This document shows, one piece after another, positions 18,971 through 27,198 of a stretch of 64,000 nt of DNA (positions are counted from its first letter, which is position 1; each line of letters begins with the position of its first letter). The position numbers were made by a program, and so were the translations under genes. The notes under the pieces are model-generated. The model saw only the letters and a list, made by a program, of their open reading frames with translations, did no database searches and was not told the DNA's origin. This DNA comes from Korobacter sp963758505 (lineage in GTDB: Bacteria; Acidobacteriota; Terriglobia; Terriglobales; Acidobacteriaceae). The DNA is taken from positions 1,984,001 through 2,048,000 of the forward strand of contig CAVWVJ010000003.1 in assembly GCA_963758505.1 (NCBI GenBank). Reading direction: 5' to 3'.

Positions 18971-19993
18971 TCAAAGAGGACAATCGCTTCCGGAGTCATT
19001 CCCCAGCTGGAACAAATCGACTCTCTTGTTCGCTTTACCCGCGACATAAAGGCAATGACCACTTAGCCAGAGACCAGATGGATCGAAAGAATTTCCGCCA
19101 GGAGGGGGACCGCTGATCTTCTTAATCAGGTGGCCGTCAGCCCTGTACACGCCGATACGGTTCAGGGTCGGCTCACCTACTAAAATTTTCTTTGATCGGT
19201 CGACTGCCAAGCCAGCGCCATCCGCGATGTGGAATTCTCCCAGGAATTTACCTTCCGGGCTGAGTCGTTGAATCCTCTCATTACCATAGTCCTGCACGAA
19301 GAGTTCGCCGTCCGAGACCGCAATCTGAGTTGGCAGACGAAAGTCGCCCGGTCCGGTTCCGCCGCCGCGCACCCCAAATTGCCGGAGAACGCGTCCGGAA
19401 CGGTTGAGCTTAATAATCATGTTTCGGTCTCTGTCGCACACGTAAACGTATCCGCGGGCATGGTCGATGGCTATGCCTGTCGGCGCTACGAAATAGGCCT
19501 CGTCCGCTCTTCGCGCCTGAAGATATCCGACGAATTTGCCCTGAGGGCTCAATAGGAAGACCTTCCCCTGGCGCGGGTCCGTGAGATAAATCCTGTTCCT
19601 ATCATCGACCGCAATACCTGCGATGGATTTCATCCCTTTCTTGGCGACATCTAAGTCGGAGTACTGGCGACGAGTAAAGTCAAAGACGTGCACGGTCATG
19701 GAACCCGCATCCGCCACGAGCAAGCGATTGTGCGAGTCGGTCACGACCGCGATGGGAAGCTTCATCGTGTCATCGTGCGGTGATGTGTCGGGAGGGCCAG
19801 CGATGATGCGCAACGCGGTTTCGGCTTTAGGCGGTAACGTCCAATGCAAATCCCCTGGACCAGTCAAGGACGCCACATACCTGGCGTTGAACCCTTCGGG
19901 AACTTCGTCGTTCTGCTCTCGACTCTGAGTCGCAGCGGAAAGGCCTGAAAGGACAAGCATGAAGCAGAGTAGGATATTTACGCAGGCTCCCAT
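18971..19993 (-). CDS. Secreted NHL-repeat beta-propeller protein
   Basis: 340 residues. A signal peptide (about 1-22, ending near SAATQ) precedes a six-bladed propeller built from repeats of the type GIAVDDRNRIYLTDPRQGKVFLLSPQGKFVGYL. ATG 19993 is preferred over GTG 19999 because AAGG lies at normal spacing and the signal peptide follows directly. It probably acts in the periplasm or at the cell surface as a binding scaffold; NHL propellers have no single activity. Confidence 0.82.
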   Translation of the reverse strand: MGACVNILLCFMLVLSGLSAATQSREQNDEVPEGFNARYVASLTGPGDLHWTLPPKAETALRIIAGPPDTSPHDDTMKLPIAVVTDSHNRLLVADAGSMTVHVFDFTRRQYSDLDVAKKGMKSIAGIAVDDRNRIYLTDPRQGKVFLLSPQGKFVGYLQARRADEAYFVAPTGIAIDHARGYVYVCDRDRNMIIKLNRSGRVLRQFGVRGGGTGPGDFRLPTQIAVSDGELFVQDYGNERIQRLSPEGKFLGEFHIADGAGLAVDRSKKILVGEPTLNRIGVYRADGHLIKKISGPPPGGNSFDPSGLWLSGHCLYVAGKANKRVDLFQLGNDSGSDCPL

Positions 19994-20470
19994 AAACACC
20001 TTCGCGGAAAGCAGTGCGCAGCATCTAGCTGGAGTTTCTCAAAGCAGCCAGTCTTGCCCGTATCACTCTTAGCGCCCCCCGTATCGGGTTTCGCTCAAGG
20101 ATACCCGTCGGCAACCCGCCTTACCATTAGCAATCGTGCCAAAGTTCTCAAGCGGAGCATCGGTTTGGTTCTAAGCGGCTGAAAAGGAAGTAGATAAGAA
20201 TGGTGCGCTTGGAAGCTTCGAACTCCCGCAGTCAGACGCGCAATCCAAGAAAATCGTGAGGGTCGCCGTTGCTGCCGTCCGCGACAACGGTGTCCACCCA
20301 CGTCGAGCTACGGCGGAGCGGAAACAACACGTTCCTCTCGACGACGGCGGCGAATTCGCTGCGGCTGACGTCCCTTAGACCCGCTAATCTCGTTTATCGC
20401 GAGCCCTTTTCATCAGGGCTTGGTCTCGCCATACTGTCTCTGCGAGGCAACCTGCCTCCGGAGAAACCGA
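19994..20470. other. Intergenic region with a decayed tRNA fragment
   Basis: 477 bases between the divergent NHL protein and the small-peptide gene. I find no convincing coding frame. It holds the tRNA-Arg remnant at 20201-20246 and, just before the peptide gene, GGAG at 20459-20462. A frame is open across 20269-20664 into the membrane-protein gene, but its translation has no protein-like character. Confidence 0.6.
20201..20246 (-). pseudogene. tRNA-Arg remnant (3' half with CCA, anticodon arm deleted)
   Basis: On the minus strand this reads as a shortened copy of the intact tRNA-Arg at 22484-22560. It keeps the 3' ACCA end, GCGC of the acceptor, a GTTCGAA T-loop preceded by CGGGA, and GCGTCTGACT from the D/anticodon region. 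About 14 bases covering the anticodon loop are missing and the T-stem is mutated. It lies in the same orientation as the intact gene, 2.3 kb beyond its 3' end, the geometry left by an element inserted at a tRNA 3' end. Confidence 0.72.
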
Positions 20471-20629
20471 ATGAAACGACTGATGACGATTATGGGCCTG
20501 GCAGTAGCGATCATCGCCACTGCAGCTGCCTCGACCACTGCCACCACAAAAAACCCGAGCTCCGTTCTGAAGGGAGACGGCAATCCTCCACCGTGCTCGC
20601 CTCTCGGGTGTGGCAACGGAGGGCACTAG
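20471..20629 (+). CDS. Small secreted cysteine-containing peptide
   Basis: 52 residues, MKRLMTIMGLAVAIIATAAA as signal sequence (predicted cleavage after Ala-Ser near 20-22) and a mature part of about 30 residues ending in NPPPCSPLGCGNGGH. Two cysteines in C-x4-C could form a disulfide. GGAG at 20459-20462 lies eight bases before the ATG. A seven-helix membrane protein gene starts 35 bases later on the same strand, suggesting a two-gene unit. No family recognised; it could be a secreted signal, a toxin-like peptide or a modified-peptide precursor, none of which is proven. Confidence 0.6.
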   Translation: MKRLMTIMGLAVAIIATAAASTTATTKNPSSVLKGDGNPPPCSPLGCGNGGH

Positions 20630-20664
20630 CGCCCGGCTGCGGGGAAGAAGATACTATTGGCACA

Positions 20665-21357
20665 ATGAGCTTCTTCCCCGCCAGCACCAATGTCGTTTGG
20701 GCTATTGCTACGCTCGCCAAACCCGTGGTCGGTGTCCTCGCCTTTAAGCAACGCCGGGCGTACCCCATTTTCAATGTCTACATTTGGGTCAGCTTCATCG
20801 CAACAATCAGCCTCTGGGTCCTCGCGAACCGGCCCATCCACTACTTCTACGCCTACTATTACGGCCTTTTGATCATCGATTTCCTGTTGGTTTTGGTGGT
20901 CTACGAGTTTGCGAAGCTCTTGTTTTGGCCGTTTAAAGTTTTGCCGCGGAAGGTCCAAATTGGTGCTGGAGCAATCCTGTTGGGCGGTACGATAGTCGCG
21001 CTCGCACTTTGGCGGTTTTTCCCTTCAGCGTATCCCGATAAGGTTTCCGCCGTCGCTCGTACGGTTGATCGTTCGGCTTCCATCTTTTTGATCGCAGGCA
21101 TTGCTGTGGTCTGGGCAATTGCGTGGTACCTGCAAATTCTGTGGCGCAGTTGGGCGGCGGGGATCGCGGTTGGTCTTGCCTGCAACGCGACGCTCTCCGC
21201 CGTTTGGAACCTGGCTACCAATTCCGCGAATGACCGCCTCTGGGGTTCGTTGCAATGGTTTCCAGTGGCGATCTATATCGTCGCCGAAATCATCTGGCTC
21301 AATACCTTCCTTCAGCCAGAGGCGGTGCTCTTGAGGCCCAGGAGATCGCAGTCGTGA
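20665..21357 (+). CDS. Seven-helix membrane protein, unknown function
   Basis: 230 residues with seven predicted helices (roughly 8-25, 32-50, 54-80, 93-115, 135-155, 160-180, 195-212). Aromatic-rich segments include HYFYAYYYGLLIIDF. The extensive upstream open frame is not protein-like, so ATG 20665 (MSFFPASTN) is taken as the start. It has no kinase or other signalling domain. The layout resembles stand-alone seven-helix sensors, but no family is recognised. It sits with the small secreted peptide inside the tRNA-bounded segment. Confidence 0.75.
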   Translation: MSFFPASTNVVWAIATLAKPVVGVLAFKQRRAYPIFNVYIWVSFIATISLWVLANRPIHYFYAYYYGLLIIDFLLVLVVYEFAKLLFWPFKVLPRKVQIGAGAILLGGTIVALALWRFFPSAYPDKVSAVARTVDRSASIFLIAGIAVVWAIAWYLQILWRSWAAGIAVGLACNATLSAVWNLATNSANDRLWGSLQWFPVAIYIVAEIIWLNTFLQPEAVLLRPRRSQS

Positions 21358-21367
21358 TGCCTAAGCA

Positions 21368-22096
21368 CTAAGCAGCACTGAGCTGGTGACTTACTCTTCT
21401 TTTCGTTCTTACGGACAAGATGAAGCGTAGCAACGCGTTCAACCGGACGGCATCCGGGAGGGTATTCATCGTCTCGCTCAGGACGTCCCGGTGCAGCCAA
21501 AACTGAGAATGCCTGCCGTTGAGTCCCATCCCAATTACGGAGCAGGCAGCCTTGTAGCCAGCCTCCTCGACGATATTCGCAATGGCGCGATTGAAGACAC
21601 CTCCGGGATAAGCGAAGAGGGAAGCCTCAGCGCCGAGAAGGTCCTCGATGTCTGCTTTACAACCACGAATCTCGTCTTTTGCTTGGTGCAGAGGAATGGC
21701 AAGCAGGTCGGCGTGGGTTCGTGTGTGGCCGCCGATGGACATTCCGTAACGGTGGATTTCCGCGATTTGAGCGGGGGTCATTTTTCGGTCGTCTTGAACC
21801 CGTCGGTGAAGATGGTCCGTAGTCAAAAAGAACGTGGCCGGGACACCATACTTGACGAAAATCGGAAACGCGTACTCGTGGTTGTCAGCCCATCCATCGT
21901 CGAGGGTGACGGCAACAGTTCGCGGGAAGACATGTCCGCTTTTCACGATCTCGGCGACCATTGCGTCCACCGAGACAAAGCGAAAGCCGAGATCGATCAA
22001 GCGACGGATCTGCGCCTCCAGCGACTCCGGCGAAATGTGACAATTCGGGTCGCTGTCATCGACAGCAGGAGAAACGTGATGGTACATGAGGATCAT
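21368..22096 (-). CDS. Polysaccharide deacetylase family protein
   Basis: 242 residues of the NodB-like fold. MILMYHHVSP opens the protein, followed by the catalytic/metal motif TLDDGW, the HTRTH metal-binding histidines and FAYPGG. ATG 22096 is preferred over an upstream TTG because AGGA lies six to seven bases before it. It likely removes N- or O-acetyl groups from a surface or cell-wall glycan. It is convergent with the seven-helix gene, and both lie between the tRNA-Arg fragment and the intact tRNA-Arg. Confidence 0.88.
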   Translation of the reverse strand: MILMYHHVSPAVDDSDPNCHISPESLEAQIRRLIDLGFRFVSVDAMVAEIVKSGHVFPRTVAVTLDDGWADNHEYAFPIFVKYGVPATFFLTTDHLHRRVQDDRKMTPAQIAEIHRYGMSIGGHTRTHADLLAIPLHQAKDEIRGCKADIEDLLGAEASLFAYPGGVFNRAIANIVEEAGYKAACSVIGMGLNGRHSQFWLHRDVLSETMNTLPDAVRLNALLRFILSVRTKRRVSHQLSAA

Positions 22097-22483
22097 GTGA
22101 GTTCCTAGGCCCAGAAGGGCGCGCGCAGACCTCTCCGGCAAGCCGGTTTCGGGGGAGGGATGATCGAAAAGTAGTCCAAACGAACGAAGGCTCGGTTTGC
22201 GATCCTTTACGACTGTGCCTTCTCTTGTCTTTTACGTTTTTCCGAAGATATTGCAGACAGGTCAATTTCGGAAGACCGGAGTACCTCGTTGGTAAAGTAA
22301 CTGGCCTAGTTCGTAATTGAAGACGGAGGAGAAACCGGAGCCAAAGGTTCAGCGCGAGGCAAGCAAGGCACAACCGCAAAGTTGTAACCAAGAGGCTCTT
22401 ACTGAAAGCCCGGGCTGAAAGGAAAAGAGTGTGCGCGCGCGATTTGAACCGCGCAGGAGGAGGTGTCGCGAGAGGGGAGAGAA
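22097..22483. other. Intergenic region upstream of the deacetylase
   Basis: 387 bases without a supportable gene. It should contain the promoter of the leftward deacetylase gene, but I cannot pick one with confidence. Near 22430-22455 there is a GC-rich hairpin around GATTTGAACC that resembles the T-arm of a tRNA read on the minus strand, possibly a second decayed tRNA end next to the intact tRNA-Arg. Confidence 0.4.
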
Positions 22484-22560
22484 TGGTGCGCCCTGAGAGA
22501 TTCGAACTCCCGGCCTTCTGATTCGTAGTCAGACGCTCTATCCAGCTGAGCTAAGGGCGC
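22484..22560 (-). tRNA. tRNA-Arg (anticodon ACG)
   Basis: A complete cloverleaf on the minus strand: acceptor GCGCCCT pairing with AGGGCGC, D-arm GCTCAGCTGGATAGAGC, anticodon stem TCTGA/TCAGA with loop CTACGAA (anticodon ACG), T-loop TTCGAAT, and an encoded ACCA 3' end. It reads CGN arginine codons after A34-to-inosine editing. A perfect TATAAT lies just upstream. Confidence 0.97.
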
Positions 22561-22580
22561 GCACGTGGCGGGTCTTGAAA

Positions 22581-22586
22581 ATTATA
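22581..22586 (-). promoter_or_regulatory. -10 element of the tRNA-Arg promoter
   Basis: TATAAT on the minus strand, about 20 bases before the 5' end of tRNA-Arg, the normal distance for a tRNA promoter. The -35 region 17 bases upstream is a poor match, so only the -10 is annotated. Confidence 0.6.
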
Positions 22587-22681
22587 ACAAAGATTGCTTG
22601 GAAAACGGTCGCTGAGGTCTGGTTACGCGTACCCGTGCGAATTCCCCGAAATATGGGTGCCGCGCGCGAAACGCAAGATGC

Positions 22682-22722
22682 ATTCGACTCCGAACGCGCA
22701 ACGGTTTGCGCGTTCTTCGCTC
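22682..22722. repeat. Dispersed intergenic palindromic repeat, diverged copy
   Basis: Reads TTCGACTCCGAACGCGCAA...TTGCGCGTTCTTCGCTCA and shares its two halves with the copy at 27199. It lies between tRNA-Arg and the convergent end of the isocitrate dehydrogenase gene. The rightmost GGATGACA end is lost. Confidence 0.55.
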
Positions 22723-22801
22723 ACCAGAAAAGAGGGGGAGAGATCGGGTGGCCGCACCCCGTCGCTGAATCCGCGACAAGGGTGGGACACCACGTTTCGG
22801 G

Positions 22802-23848
22802 CTACGCCGGGGATTGCACCGGAGGCGCGGGGACGACGAGGTCCTTGTTGTGGATCTGCTCGACGACGGCATCGGCGAACTCGTTGGTGCTGGCCTGGCC
22901 GCCCATGTCTTTCGTGAGGTGCTTGCCTTCACGATAGACGGAGTGCACGGCGGCGCGGACGCGGTTGGCGACATCCTGTTCACCGAGATGGCGGAGCATG
23001 AGGATGCCGGAGCGCACCACGGCGGTGGGGTTGGCAATGCCTTTGCCTGCGATGTCGGGAGCCGAGCCATGGACAGCTTCGAAGATCGAGGCGTGTTCGC
23101 CGATGTTGGCCCCGGGGACGAGTCCGAGTCCACCGACGAAGGCGGCGCAGAGATCGCTCACGATGTCGCCGTAGAGATTTTCGAGCAGCAGGATGTCGTA
23201 CTGGTAGGGATTCATGACGAGCTGCATGCAGGTGTTGTCGACGATGTGCTCGCCGTAGATGATTTCCGGATATTCCTTCGAGATATTGCGCGAACAGCGG
23301 ATGAAGAGGCCGTCGGACATCTTCATGATGTTCGCTTTATGGATCGAGTGGATCTTCTTGCGGCCCATGGTGCGGGCGTAGTTGAAGGCGAATTTCGAGA
23401 TGCGCGTGCTGGCCTTCTCGGTAATGATCTTCAGGCTTTCCACGACGCCGGGGACGACTTCGTGCTCGATGCCGGAATACAGCCCCTCGGTGTTTTCGCG
23501 GACGATGACGAGATCGACGCCGGGATAACGGGTGGGAACACCGGGAAGATTGCGGATGGGCCTGACGTTGGCGTAAAGCTCGAAGCGCTTGCGCAGCTCC
23601 ACGTTGATGCTGGAAAATCCGCCGCCGATGGGAGTCGTGACCGGGCCCTTCAGTCCAACGCGCGTGCGCTCGATGGATTCGTTGAGTTCCTTGGGGATGT
23701 ACTCCTTGTATTTCTCGTAGGCTTCGGCGCCGGCGGCGAAGCTCTCCCATTCAAACTTGAGGCCAGTGGCTTCGAGGATGCGGACCGCCGCGGAGGTTAC
23801 CTCGGGGCCGATGCCGTCGCCGGGAATCAATGTAATTTTGTATGCCAT
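22802..23848 (-). CDS. NAD-dependent isocitrate dehydrogenase
   Basis: 348 residues of the isocitrate/isopropylmalate dehydrogenase family. Ser80 and Asn82 in GGGFSSINV match the isocitrate-binding Ser/Asn of E. coli Icd, so the substrate is isocitrate and not isopropylmalate. Where E. coli Icd has Lys344-Tyr345 (NADP-specific), this protein has Asp265-Ile266 in SAPDIAG, the pair typical of NAD-specific enzymes. It converts isocitrate to 2-oxoglutarate in the TCA cycle. It follows nrdR in the same direction, 26 bases downstream. Confidence 0.92.
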   Translation of the reverse strand: MAYKITLIPGDGIGPEVTSAAVRILEATGLKFEWESFAAGAEAYEKYKEYIPKELNESIERTRVGLKGPVTTPIGGGFSSINVELRKRFELYANVRPIRNLPGVPTRYPGVDLVIVRENTEGLYSGIEHEVVPGVVESLKIITEKASTRISKFAFNYARTMGRKKIHSIHKANIMKMSDGLFIRCSRNISKEYPEIIYGEHIVDNTCMQLVMNPYQYDILLLENLYGDIVSDLCAAFVGGLGLVPGANIGEHASIFEAVHGSAPDIAGKGIANPTAVVRSGILMLRHLGEQDVANRVRAAVHSVYREGKHLTKDMGGQASTNEFADAVVEQIHNKDLVVPAPPVQSPA

Positions 23849-23874
23849 CAGTCTTCCTTACAGAGTATGAATCG

Positions 23875-24363
23875 TTATTTCGCAGGCTTGGTTGCGGTAG
23901 CAGCGGGATCCTTGTGGTTGAGTAAATCCTGGAGCTCGGCGAGGAATTCGCGGACATCCTTGAAATCGAGGTAAACGGAGGCGAAGCGCACGTAAGCCAC
24001 CTTGTCGTACTTCTTGAGGTGCTCCATGATGAGGTGGCCGATTTCGCTGGTCTTGCGCTCGCGCTCGGGCGAATCGATGACGAAGGTCTCGGCTTCGTTG
24101 ACGATCTGCTCGAGCTTGCCGATGGAGACGGGGCGTTTCTCGCAGGCGCGCATCAGGCCGTTGAGAACTTTCTGGCGGTCGAAGCGCTCCCGGCGGCCGT
24201 CTTTTTTCACCACCATGTAGGGAATTTCGTCGATGCGCTCGTAGGTGGTGAAGCGTTTTTCGCACTTCAGGCATTCGCGGCGGCGACGAATCGATTCGCC
24301 TTCCTTGCTCTCGCGCGAATCGACGACTTTATCTTCAGGATGGCCGCAAAAGGGGCAGCGCAA
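23875..24363 (-). CDS. nrdR: Transcriptional repressor NrdR
   Basis: 162 residues: an N-terminal zinc ribbon with two CxxC pairs (RCPFCG and CLKCEK) and an ATP-cone (about 49-139, from VVKKDGRRERFDRQK). It represses ribonucleotide reductase genes in response to ATP/dATP. The start is taken as TTG at 24363 because GGAG lies seven bases before it and the family begins with (M)RCPFCG; another TTG 30 bases upstream adds ten residues without family similarity. No nrd gene is in the window. Confidence 0.93.
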   Translation of the reverse strand: MRCPFCGHPEDKVVDSRESKEGESIRRRRECLKCEKRFTTYERIDEIPYMVVKKDGRRERFDRQKVLNGLMRACEKRPVSIGKLEQIVNEAETFVIDSPERERKTSEIGHLIMEHLKKYDKVAYVRFASVYLDFKDVREFLAELQDLLNHKDPAATATKPAK

Positions 24364-24438
24364 CAGTGGGCTCCAGTGGGGATTCCGTAACAAAATATTG
24401 TAGCAGTCTCACCGGATGGCGTCCCTGAGGACTCATAA

Positions 24439-24484
24439 GGGTCCTTCGGCTGCGCGGCCTTTGGCCGCTTCGCTCAGGATGACA
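24439..24484. repeat. Dispersed intergenic palindromic repeat
   Basis: GGGTCCTTCGGCTGCG, a GGCCTTTGGCC centre, then CGCTTCGCTCAGGATGACA. The ends are imperfect inverted repeats (TCCTTCGGC against GCTTCGCTCAGGA). Related copies are at 22682, 27199 and 29271, all between genes, like REP-type sequences. Confidence 0.75.
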
Positions 24485-24511
24485 AGGGAAGAATTGAGAG
24501 TGGACCAGGGT

Positions 24512-25501
24512 TTACGTCGCGGCTTCGGCGGCTTTTTCTTCTTCCTGGCTTTCGGAGGAGAGGCGGGTGAGGGAGAGCTTTTCGCGGTGGGCGAGGAAGA
24601 GGCCCATGGGTGTGACGGAGACGAAGGTGACGATCCAGAGCATAATGCCGGCGCTCACCGCGAGCTCGTGCCCGAGTCCGAAGACCGGCGACGACAGGAT
24701 GCCGATGACGGCAAGTTGTGAGCCGCCTCCCACGCCCGGAAGCTGGATGATAGAGCCGAGAGTGCTTGCGCCCATGATCAAGGGAACGTCCGTGATGTGG
24801 ATCTGGCCGCGCAGAGTCGGGTAGGCATGCAGGGTGATCCAGTAGGTGCTGGCGATCAGCAGCCAGATCGCGAGAGAGGTTCCGGCGATTTCGACGAAGG
24901 AGATGAAATCATGCGCGACCGACCGGCTGAGATCGCGGCTGAGCTTGCGTAGTCGATGGCGGAGCCCCTTGCTGATTGCAAGGACAACGGCAATCAGCAC
25001 GAAGAAGGCGAGCAGTGCCACGATCGCCTTCGTGCGGATGTGGGGCAGCACGAAGAAATGCCGGAAGTCGGGACGGATGAGAAGCGTCACGGCGAGGATC
25101 GTCGCGACAGAGAGCATGTCGCAGATGCGCTCGGCGGTCCAGACCACGAGTTGCGAGGCAAAGCTGAGATTGAGTTTACGGGCGACGAGATAAGGACGAA
25201 TAAACTCGCCGGGGCGTCCGAGGAGCGCCAGGCCGGTAAAGCCGATGAACTGCGCGGGGACGAGATCGCTGGCGTGGACCGTTTGCCTTGAACGCAGAAA
25301 GACGCGCCAGCGGGTGGCGCGGAGCACATAGATGAAGTACACAACCGCAATGCCGCAAAGGACGATGGCGAAGTTCACCGACTTGGTGATCTCCCAGAAG
25401 ATGCCCCACTCGAAGTGTCGCCAGGCCTTGACCTGTATGTAGACGAGGACGGCAAGAATGGCGATGACGATGATCGAGGTGAGGAGTTGCTTCTTCTTCA
25501 T
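24512..25501 (-). CDS. YbhN/LPG-synthase-like membrane protein (UPF0104)
   Basis: 329 residues from ATG 25501 with about eight hydrophobic helices. AQFIGFTGLALLGRPGEFIRPYL and the later GASTLGSIIQLPGVGGGSQLAVIGI are the signature regions of the lysylphosphatidylglycerol-synthase membrane domain family, without the soluble aminoacyl-transferase domain. Stand-alone members are thought to move lipids or lipid-linked substrates in the inner membrane; no activity can be assigned here. It ends with an acidic tail (SSESQEEEKAAEAAT). Confidence 0.8.
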   Translation of the reverse strand: MKKKQLLTSIIVIAILAVLVYIQVKAWRHFEWGIFWEITKSVNFAIVLCGIAVVYFIYVLRATRWRVFLRSRQTVHASDLVPAQFIGFTGLALLGRPGEFIRPYLVARKLNLSFASQLVVWTAERICDMLSVATILAVTLLIRPDFRHFFVLPHIRTKAIVALLAFFVLIAVVLAISKGLRHRLRKLSRDLSRSVAHDFISFVEIAGTSLAIWLLIASTYWITLHAYPTLRGQIHITDVPLIMGASTLGSIIQLPGVGGGSQLAVIGILSSPVFGLGHELAVSAGIMLWIVTFVSVTPMGLFLAHREKLSLTRLSSESQEEEKAAEAAT

Positions 25502-25608
25502 GCGTGGATGAAGTTCCAAAGTAAATGAGTGTGGGGTGCGGGTCAAACATTCCTGGAGGTTCGAGACTCACAAAGGGGAAGCCTTGCCAGGGAGAGAGAT
25601 TCTGGACG

Positions 25609-26310
25609 TTACTGAGAGCCGGCAGCGTGGGCGCGAGCGGGTTTCTTGGCCGAGAGCTGGGCGGTCTTCTTGATCGTAGGCTTGGCGGCTGCTTTTTTGC
25701 GGTTGTACTCGGCGACGATACGGCGGACGTAGGCGCGGGTCTCCGGGTAGGGTGGAACGCCGTTGTATTGCTGCACGCGCAGTGCTCCGGCGTTATAGGC
25801 GGCGAGAGTTCTTACGACATCGCCGTTGTACTGGTCGAGCAGGGTCCGAAGGTATTTCGTGCCGCCCTCGACGTTGGCCGCGGGATCGAAGCTGTCTTTC
25901 ACGCCGAGTTGTTTCGCAGTTTGCGGCATGAGCTGCATGAGTCCGCGCGCGCCTTTAGGCGAGACTGCCTTGGCGTTGTACGAGCTCTCGGCGTGCACGA
26001 CGCTCGAGATGAAATCGGGATCCAGGCCGTGCTTTTCGCCGGCATCTTTGAGGATCGCCTGTACGTTCGGTGCTTTTGCCTCTACGGCGGGCGCTGGAGT
26101 GTCGTCGGGGGCATAGGACGTGATCTGCGCGGTCGGCACATCCACGTAGTCGTCGGAAGAAGAGCTGGTATAGAGGCGCGTTGTGTCGCCAATGACTTGA
26201 TGGCGCTCGTGGCGGATGCTGAATCCGTTTTGCAGCACGGCGAGTTCGGCGGCCGAGGCGATGCCTGTCGCGCCGAGGATCACCATCGCAGCTGCAATCC
26301 ACTTATACAT
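25609..26310 (-). CDS. Lytic transglycosylase (SLT domain)
   Basis: 233 residues. A signal peptide (1-20), a linker, then a Slt-type domain (about 80-205) with the catalytic Glu108 in SSVVHAESSYN and the GARGLMQLMPQTAKQLGV and AAYNAG motifs. It cleaves murein glycan strands to 1,6-anhydro ends in the periplasm. A Lys/Ala-rich tail follows. Its start overlaps the stop of the upstream HAD gene by eight bases, so they are co-transcribed. Confidence 0.93.
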   Translation of the reverse strand: MYKWIAAAMVILGATGIASAAELAVLQNGFSIRHERHQVIGDTTRLYTSSSSDDYVDVPTAQITSYAPDDTPAPAVEAKAPNVQAILKDAGEKHGLDPDFISSVVHAESSYNAKAVSPKGARGLMQLMPQTAKQLGVKDSFDPAANVEGGTKYLRTLLDQYNGDVVRTLAAYNAGALRVQQYNGVPPYPETRAYVRRIVAEYNRKKAAAKPTIKKTAQLSAKKPARAHAAGSQ

Positions 26311-27160
26311 TTGAGCCGACCTCAGATAATACCTGTTCTATGGCGGCGGCGACGCCGCTTTCGTCGTTACTTAGAGTCACTGGCCAGCCGTTTTGCTTGA
26401 GTTCGGCGGCGGCGTTGGCCATGAGGAACGGGTGGCCGGCGACGCGCAACATCTCGATATCGTTGTAGTTATCGCCGATGGCGACGATCTCGTTGGGGAC
26501 GATGCCGCGGGCCCGGGCAAAGCGTTCGAGGGCGTGTCCTTTGGAACAGTCGCGGTTGAGGATGTCCACGATACAGAGATTGCGGTGATCGTATTGCGTC
26601 TTCAGAACGGTGATCCGGTCGCGGCCCGGCCACGCGAAAATCCGCTCCTGCGCGAGCTCCATTTTCGCGATGGTGCCGCAAAACATGGCCTGGATGGGAT
26701 CGATCACGATGGAGTCTTCTATAGGGACGCAGTACTCGATGAATTGTGAGTTTTTTTCGATCCAGCGCTGGATGGATTCGGTAAGTTCCTCGGTGCGCTC
26801 CACGATGAGCGCGCCCTTTCCCGGCCGCTCGAAGGTTAAAACGGTGTTGGCGCGGAACCGGTCGCCCATGTAGATGCAGAGGTCGCGAGCGGCCTGGGCG
26901 GGCAGGAAATCGATGTAGAAGTGCTCGTCGCGGGTGGAACGGGTGACGGCGCCATTCGAGCTGATCATCCAGAGATCGAAGCCGAGGGCTTCGGCGATAG
27001 GCATGGCGAAGGCATGGCGACGCCCGGTGCCAAGCACGACTTCGATGCCCTCTTCGTGCGCGCGTTGCAGGGCGGCAAGATTGGCAGCGGAAATCTGCAG
27101 TTGGGAATTGAGCAGAGTTCCGTCGATATCGATAGCAATAAGGCGGATGCGGGAGGCCAC
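26303..27160 (-). CDS. Cof-type HAD-IIB phosphatase
   Basis: 285 residues from GTG 27160. Motif I IAIDIDGTLL (Asp11, Asp13), motif II near SSNGA and the C-terminal GDNYNDIEML motif with the Cof cap between them. Enzymes of this class dephosphorylate sugar phosphates, FMN or similar small molecules in the cytoplasm; specificity is not predictable from sequence. It overlaps the lytic transglycosylase gene. Confidence 0.9.
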   Translation of the reverse strand: MASRIRLIAIDIDGTLLNSQLQISAANLAALQRAHEEGIEVVLGTGRRHAFAMPIAEALGFDLWMISSNGAVTRSTRDEHFYIDFLPAQAARDLCIYMGDRFRANTVLTFERPGKGALIVERTEELTESIQRWIEKNSQFIEYCVPIEDSIVIDPIQAMFCGTIAKMELAQERIFAWPGRDRITVLKTQYDHRNLCIVDILNRDCSKGHALERFARARGIVPNEIVAIGDNYNDIEMLRVAGHPFLMANAAAELKQNGWPVTLSNDESGVAAAIEQVLSEVGSNV

Positions 27161-27198
27161 TGGATCGATTTTATCAGGGCGCGAGCTTGGAGGGGATA

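Noticed and set aside
20269..20664. N-terminal extension of the seven-helix protein
   Set aside because: The extension has no hydrophobic or domain character, overlaps the small-peptide gene in another frame, and the protein makes sense starting at 20665.
22814..23974. Long plus-strand open frame opposite isocitrate dehydrogenase
   Set aside because: Repetitive Gly/Val/Asp/Ala composition mirrors the codons of the real minus-strand gene; no ribosome site or family match.
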